From contig NZ_JAEUAT010000022.1 of assembly GCF_019511525.1 (NCBI RefSeq), positions 1 through 64,000 of the forward strand: a DNA stretch of 64,000 bases, written 5' to 3'. The notes below the pieces were generated by a model, which was not told the origin of the DNA, did not search any database, and saw only the letters and a program-made list of their open reading frames with translations. A program made the position numbers and the translations under genes. This DNA is from Rhizobium cauense. Lineage in GTDB: Bacteria; Pseudomonadota; Alphaproteobacteria; Rhizobiales; Rhizobiaceae. Every line of letters starts with the position of its first letter. The stretch's first letter is position 1. Shown here in pieces: positions 60,910 through 64,000 of the stretch.

Positions 60910-61146
60910 ATGCAGGTTATCGTCAGAGACAACAACGTCGAACAGGCCATGCGCGCATTGAAGAAGAAAATGCAGCGGGAAGGTCTTTTCCGCGAGATGA
61001 AGGAGCGCCGCGCTTACGAGAAACCCTCGGAACGTCGCGTACGCGAACGGGCGCAGGCGATTGCCAGACAGCGTAAGGCGGCCCGAAAGAAATTGCAGCG
61101 CGAGGGCCTCTTGGCATCACCGAGGCCACGGTCATCCGGCCGATAG
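60910..61146 (+). CDS. rpsU: 30S ribosomal protein S21
   Basis: This 78-residue basic protein has the S21 hallmark MQVIVRDNNVEQAMRALKKKMQREGLFREMKERRAYEKPSERRVRERAQAIARQRKAARKK. S21 helps the 30S subunit choose start sites on mRNA. AAGGAGA precedes the ATG. Rhizobial genomes often carry two or more S21 copies, and this one sits among stress-type small genes, so it may be a paralogue rather than the only copy. Confidence 0.93.
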   Translation: MQVIVRDNNVEQAMRALKKKMQREGLFREMKERRAYEKPSERRVRERAQAIARQRKAARKKLQREGLLASPRPRSSGR

Positions 61147-61215
61147 TCAATCCTGAAGAGGAGATCCGACGCCGGGCGTACTCGGCGACGGCTCCATCCC
61201 ACGAAAGGGGCAATT

Positions 61216-61410
61216 ATGGAAGAACTGCATAGCCTGACCGTGTCAGACGAGCGGCTCGAGGACTGCCGGGACGTGATCGACCCGGACCTTCAGGACCTAA
61301 TCCGCACGACCATCGCCTCCGGTTTCACAGCCGAAGAGGTTCTCATTGCAATCAGTGAGCTCGTGGCAGAAGACTACGCTGTCCTGGCCAAGTTCCCGAG
61401 CGTGCACTGA
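61216..61410 (+). CDS. Small acidic protein, unknown function
   Basis: This 64-residue, helix-rich acidic protein begins MEELHSLTVSDERLEDCRDVIDPDLQDLIRTTIASGFTAEEVLIAI. AAAGGGG precedes the ATG. No family recognised; size and style match small rhizobial stress-response proteins. It lies 69 bp after rpsU on the same strand. Confidence 0.6.
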   Translation: MEELHSLTVSDERLEDCRDVIDPDLQDLIRTTIASGFTAEEVLIAISELVAEDYAVLAKFPSVH

Positions 61411-61496
61411 CTTTATTCCGGGGTCGCGCGGTGTTGATCGGCCTACGCAGCCCCCTACATCCTGCTTATCGATTGTTGGCAAAGAGGAGGTTCACA

Positions 61497-61754
61497 ATGA
61501 ACACTATCAGCCATGCAACCGAACCGAGGTGGGCTGCGCCCGTGGCGATCCAGATTGGGACGCGACCCTCTGAGCACATTCATGGCCCAGCCGAAGCCGT
61601 TGACTATCTGGAACATAGATGGCCGCTTCAACACAGCATGCACCTTGAGGCGGCCAAGCGCAGGTGCGTGGAAGCCATGAACCATCTCGCGCACTTGGAA
61701 GCGTCCCGGGATGCCTTCGTCGCGGCAGCGGCGGAAGCCAAAGTCCTGGCCTAG
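61497..61754 (+). CDS. DUF982-family small protein
   Basis: This 85-residue protein has the DUF982 core AVDYLEHRWPLQHSMHLEAAKRRCVEAMNHLA, a rhizobial family of unknown function often present in many copies. GAGGAGG lies right ahead of ATG 61497, which decides the start over an upstream in-frame codon. It is 86 bp after the small acidic gene, same strand. Confidence 0.75.
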   Translation: MNTISHATEPRWAAPVAIQIGTRPSEHIHGPAEAVDYLEHRWPLQHSMHLEAAKRRCVEAMNHLAHLEASRDAFVAAAAEAKVLA

Positions 61755-61894
61755 ACTGATCAGGCGAAGCTTGCTGGCAAGTTAGCCGCCTCTGCGCCTG
61801 GCACACGAACCCTGCGAGCACGTCCGAACAAAACGTGCTCGCTTGAAGGAAAGCGGGGCGATCGCTGTGGTTGTCCAAGGCTACACTCGGAAAT

Positions 61895-62209
61895 CTAGTG
61901 CGTCGTGACGGACTTCGTAGCACGTGTGCGACGGGGCTTGTCCCCTGGAGCAGCCGTGATCGCAATCGAAGCCGCCTTCGTCTTCTTCGCTGCGGACTTC
62001 TCGGCAGCCGATTTTGCAGCTGCCCTAGGTTTTGCAGATTTCGTCTTGGCCCCCGGTTTCGCCGATACACCGCCGGCAGCATGGTCGGCTTGCTCGCCGA
62101 ATTCCTTGAAGGCCTGCAGCCAATGCTTCATGTCTTGACCATGGGGGCGACCCTCCTGCTCCCAGATCTCGTATGCGCGGCGGCGGATGTTCTCTTCACG
62201 CTGGTTCAT
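61895..62209 (-). CDS. DUF2934 protein with lysine/alanine-rich tail
   Basis: This 104-residue protein has an N-terminal DUF2934 segment (REENIRRRAYEIWEQEGRPHGQDMKHWLQA, residues 3-32) and a low-complexity tail rich in Lys, Ala and Thr with repeated AAKSAAEKSAAKK-type stretches. The tail resembles histone H1-like bacterial DNA-binding tails; DNA or RNA binding is inference. It converges with the DUF982 gene. Confidence 0.72.
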   Translation of the reverse strand: MNQREENIRRRAYEIWEQEGRPHGQDMKHWLQAFKEFGEQADHAAGGVSAKPGAKTKSAKPRAAAKSAAEKSAAKKTKAASIAITAAPGDKPRRTRATKSVTTH

Positions 62210-62399
62210 AACAGGGATCCTGCTCCTCGTTGCAACCCGGACTTAATTGGCGCAATCGACCCGATAGACAATGGAGGCGTCACCCCAATTGTTCGAAGTG
62301 GCGGGCCGACGACAAACACCGCGGGCTAACGCAGCAATTGTCTTTTCCAAAACGCCTCTATCTACTCCAGCGAGCCACCTCAGCAGGAAGGAAAGCGAA

Positions 62400-62660
62400 A
62401 TGAAACGCACATCGATATTGCTGCTTCTGGCAGGAGCCACGATTGCTGGATGTACGCCGACGCAGCAAGGCGCGGGAATTGGTGCCGCAAGCGGCGCGGT
62501 CATTGGTGGCGTGGTGACCGGCGATGTGCGCGGTGCCGCAGTCGGCGCCGCCATCGGTGGTGCTGCGGGCGCAGTCATCGGCAATGTCGCCGGGCAGCCC
62601 GGCCAGTGCTATTATCGGGATCAATACGGACGGCGATACCAGGCCGCCTGCCCGCGCTGA
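62400..62660 (+). CDS. Glycine-zipper lipoprotein
   Basis: This 86-residue protein has a lipoprotein signal (RTSILLLLAGATIAGC, lipobox I-A-G-C) and a glycine-zipper region with alternating GxxxG (GAGIGAASGAVIGG, GAAVGAAIGGAAGAVIGN), as in YMGG-like outer-membrane lipoproteins. The C-terminus is GQCYYRDQYGRRYQAACP. AGGAAAG precedes the ATG. It is probably anchored in the outer membrane. A small hairpin (62650-62670) overlaps its stop. Confidence 0.78.
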   Translation: MKRTSILLLLAGATIAGCTPTQQGAGIGAASGAVIGGVVTGDVRGAAVGAAIGGAAGAVIGNVAGQPGQCYYRDQYGRRYQAACPR

Positions 62661-62757
62661 GGACGCGGGCAACAGAGATCATCGTTGCCCTAGTCTCGAA
62701 GAATCGCAAGTTCAGCATCATTGGATGCTATCACCCGTAGCCAATCAGGCAATGTAA

Positions 62758-62782
62758 GAGGATGCCGCATCGCGGCACCCTC
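62758..62782 (-). terminator. Terminator hairpin downstream of the Gly/Asn-rich protein gene
   Basis: On the minus strand GAGGGTGCCGC-gat-GCGGCATCCTC, an 11-bp stem with one mismatch, 16 bp past the stop and followed by TTACATT. It lies between two convergent genes. Confidence 0.5.
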
Positions 62783-62798
62783 ACGCCGGTGAATGCTA

Positions 62799-63464
62799 TC
62801 AGCGCATCGCAACGACCATCTTGCAGAGCTTCACAAGGCTCGCCTCATATCCTCCTGAGCGCAAGACATCCTTGCAACGAAGCTTTGCCTTCGCCCGATC
62901 CGCCGCCGACATGTCATTGATAGCCGTGAGTGCCGGCGTGGTACGCGACGGCCGGTCTGAACCAGTTGCACCCGAGCCGCCGGAACCGCCTGGTACACTC
63001 GACCCGACGGAACCGGAACCCGGATCGCTTACCGACGGCACGCCGAGTGCCGCATTGAGCAGTGTATTTCCTCCTGCTCCAACCGTTGCGTTGGCAGTCG
63101 CCAACCTTGAGCCCCCGACATTGGCATTGACATCAGCGTTGACGCCGCGGGAACCGCCAACGCTTGCATTTGTGCTGACACCGAGACCGCCGCTGTTGCT
63201 GCTGCCGCCGATCGATGTGTTGCTATTGACGCCGCCAGTGCCGCCGACGGAGGCATTGACACCCAGTCCGCCGGTCGATGTGCCGCCGACGCTCGCATTG
63301 ACGCCGTTGGCGCCACCGACCGATACGCCGAGGCCACCACTACCATTGCTCCCTACACTGATGCCATTGCTGCCGCCGATATCTAAAGCAGACGCCGGCG
63401 CGGGGCCGATCAGGATCGCACAGCCAAGCGCCATCGCGGCAAAAGCCGACTTGTCGTAATGCAT
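62799..63464 (-). CDS. Exported Gly/Asn/Val-rich repeat protein
   Basis: This 221-residue protein has a signal peptide (FAAMALGCAILIGPAPASA, then LDIGG). Residues about 28-140 are built of imperfect repeats around G-x-x-G-V-N-A-S-V-G-G (for example GGLGVNASVGG, GANGVNASVGG, GLGVSTNASVGG). A Ser/Gly/Pro linker follows, then a C-terminal helical part with two cysteines (LRCKDVLRSGGYEASLVKLCKMV). The repeats could form a beta-solenoid, and the C-terminus an anchor or disulfide-bonded cap. Function unknown; likely cell-surface or matrix associated. Confidence 0.7.
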   Translation of the reverse strand: MHYDKSAFAAMALGCAILIGPAPASALDIGGSNGISVGSNGSGGLGVSVGGANGVNASVGGTSTGGLGVNASVGGTGGVNSNTSIGGSSNSGGLGVSTNASVGGSRGVNADVNANVGGSRLATANATVGAGGNTLLNAALGVPSVSDPGSGSVGSSVPGGSGGSGATGSDRPSRTTPALTAINDMSAADRAKAKLRCKDVLRSGGYEASLVKLCKMVVAMR

Positions 63465-63766
63465 TTTTCATCCTCCATTGTCTCCGGCCAAAGCCCCATG
63501 CTTCAGCAAGGAAGAAACGGAAGCGCGCGCACTCCGAGATCAGTAACCGACGACCAAGAGTCGACTGCCGGATATGATCCATGACCTATAAAAACATTAA
63601 ACGATGCTAATGTTCCAAAGGATTCGCGCATAAGTTAATTATTTCTCTACGTCTCCCTCAAAAAGGCCCGTTCCGATTGAGTAACGGGGCTGGCAATGCG
63701 TCAATAAAGGAATAGCCGCAAGGATCGGCGAAGAAATCCTGATGCGCGTCAGAGTGCTGCGGAACG
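63465..63766. other. Intergenic region between repeat-protein gene and cyclase
   Basis: These 302 bp hold no gene. On the minus strand a hairpin CCCGTT-N11-AACGGG (with one bulge and flanking G-C) at about 63665-63690 is followed by five T residues, a rho-independent terminator for the cyclase gene. The AT-rich stretch 63590-63655 probably contains the promoter of the repeat-protein gene. Confidence 0.5.
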
Positions 63767-64000
63767 TCAGGCGGTCGTCAGGACCCGCGCTTCAACCGGC
63801 TGCTCTATCCCTTTGAGCACGAGCGAGCGGGATTGCGCTTCCGATGTGAGATGCGCAGCCTGGGTGGTCGTCTCGGGCGACATAACGATCTCGCCCGCAC
63901 GTGCTTGGGATTCAAGCCTCGCGGCCAGATTTACGGCACCGCCAATTGCGGTAAAGTCGCTGCGGAAGCTCGAAAATTCGCCGATCTCGACCTCCCCGCT
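63767..64000 (-). CDS. Adenylate/guanylate cyclase, C-terminal fragment (5' end outside window)
   Basis: The last 77 codons are visible, open to the window edge. They read SDFTAIGGAVNLAARLESQARAGEIVMSPETT, the conserved end of a class III nucleotide cyclase catalytic domain (IGxxVNxAARLE), followed by VLKGIEQPVEARVL. It should make cAMP or cGMP from ATP or GTP. The N-terminal sensory part is not in the window. Confidence 0.85.
   Translation of the reverse strand, partial: SGEVEIGEFSSFRSDFTAIGGAVNLAARLESQARAGEIVMSPETTTQAAHLTSEAQSRSLVLKGIEQPVEARVLTTA

Noticed and set aside
1..64000. CRISPR arrays, tRNA or rRNA genes, insertion sequences, phage genes
   Set aside because: I looked for evenly spaced repeats, cloverleaf ends, transposase motifs and integrase genes and found none.

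Overview
The window is about 64 kb of high-GC DNA from a Rhizobiaceae alphaproteobacterium (Rhizobium/Agrobacterium/Ensifer group). I infer this from the succinoglycan-type exo cluster (exoZ-Q-F-Y, exoX, exoU, exoW, exoH-K-L-A-M-O-P), a rkpK-lpsL pair, a RopA-type porin, Rrf2 and paired LysR regulators, and a DUF2934/DUF982 small-protein neighbourhood. I saw no insertion sequences, phage genes, CRISPR arrays, tRNAs or rRNAs. Gene order looks like ordinary chromosome or chromid.

Layout. 1-5.3 kb: UDP-glucuronate/UDP-galacturonate synthesis (rkpK end, lpsL), a PAS-GGDEF-EAL c-di-GMP protein, and a DenD/LtnD-like dehydrogenase pair. 5.4-11.9 kb: an RND efflux operon led by an alpha/beta-hydrolase-fold protein that lacks its catalytic serine, with a divergent LysR gene. 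12.1-15.8 kb: two SDR oxidoreductases facing a second LysR gene across a perfect inverted repeat, a small unknown gene and a 3-methyladenine glycosylase. 15.8-23.8 kb: a marR-emrA-emrB operon and a second RND pump. 23.8-40.3 kb: the exo cluster. 40.3-47.1 kb: a phosphoesterase, an SfnB-like flavoprotein with a four-cysteine Rrf2 regulator, NAD synthetase and a degenerate transhydrogenase-alpha/alanine-dehydrogenase relative. 47.4-53.3 kb: porin, Rrf2 regulator, lectin-like secreted protein, CorA transporter, universal stress protein and LysR. 53.3-56.5 kb: an ABC importer for a B12-type or iron-chelate substrate, preceded by a cobalamin riboswitch and a 21-codon leader ORF. 56.5-64 kb: an alditol-oxidase-like enzyme, AraC regulator and DMT exporter, S21, several small proteins, a Gly/Asn-rich repeat protein and the end of an adenylate/guanylate cyclase.

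The exo genes should together build, modify and export a succinoglycan-like polysaccharide. ExoY starts the lipid-linked repeat, ExoL/A/M/O/U/W extend it, ExoH and ExoZ acylate it, ExoQ/F/P polymerise and export it, and ExoK trims it. Compared with the classical Sinorhizobium meliloti cluster, exoV, exoT, exoI and exoN are absent from their usual places, and exoL reads in frame into exoA as one 736-codon ORF.

The points most worth following up are the exoL-exoA fusion, the leader ORF between the B12 riboswitch and its transporter, the serine-less hydrolase heading the efflux operon, the degenerate PntAA-like protein, the stacked palindromes before ropA, and the paired LysR operators with a shared half-site but different spacing.
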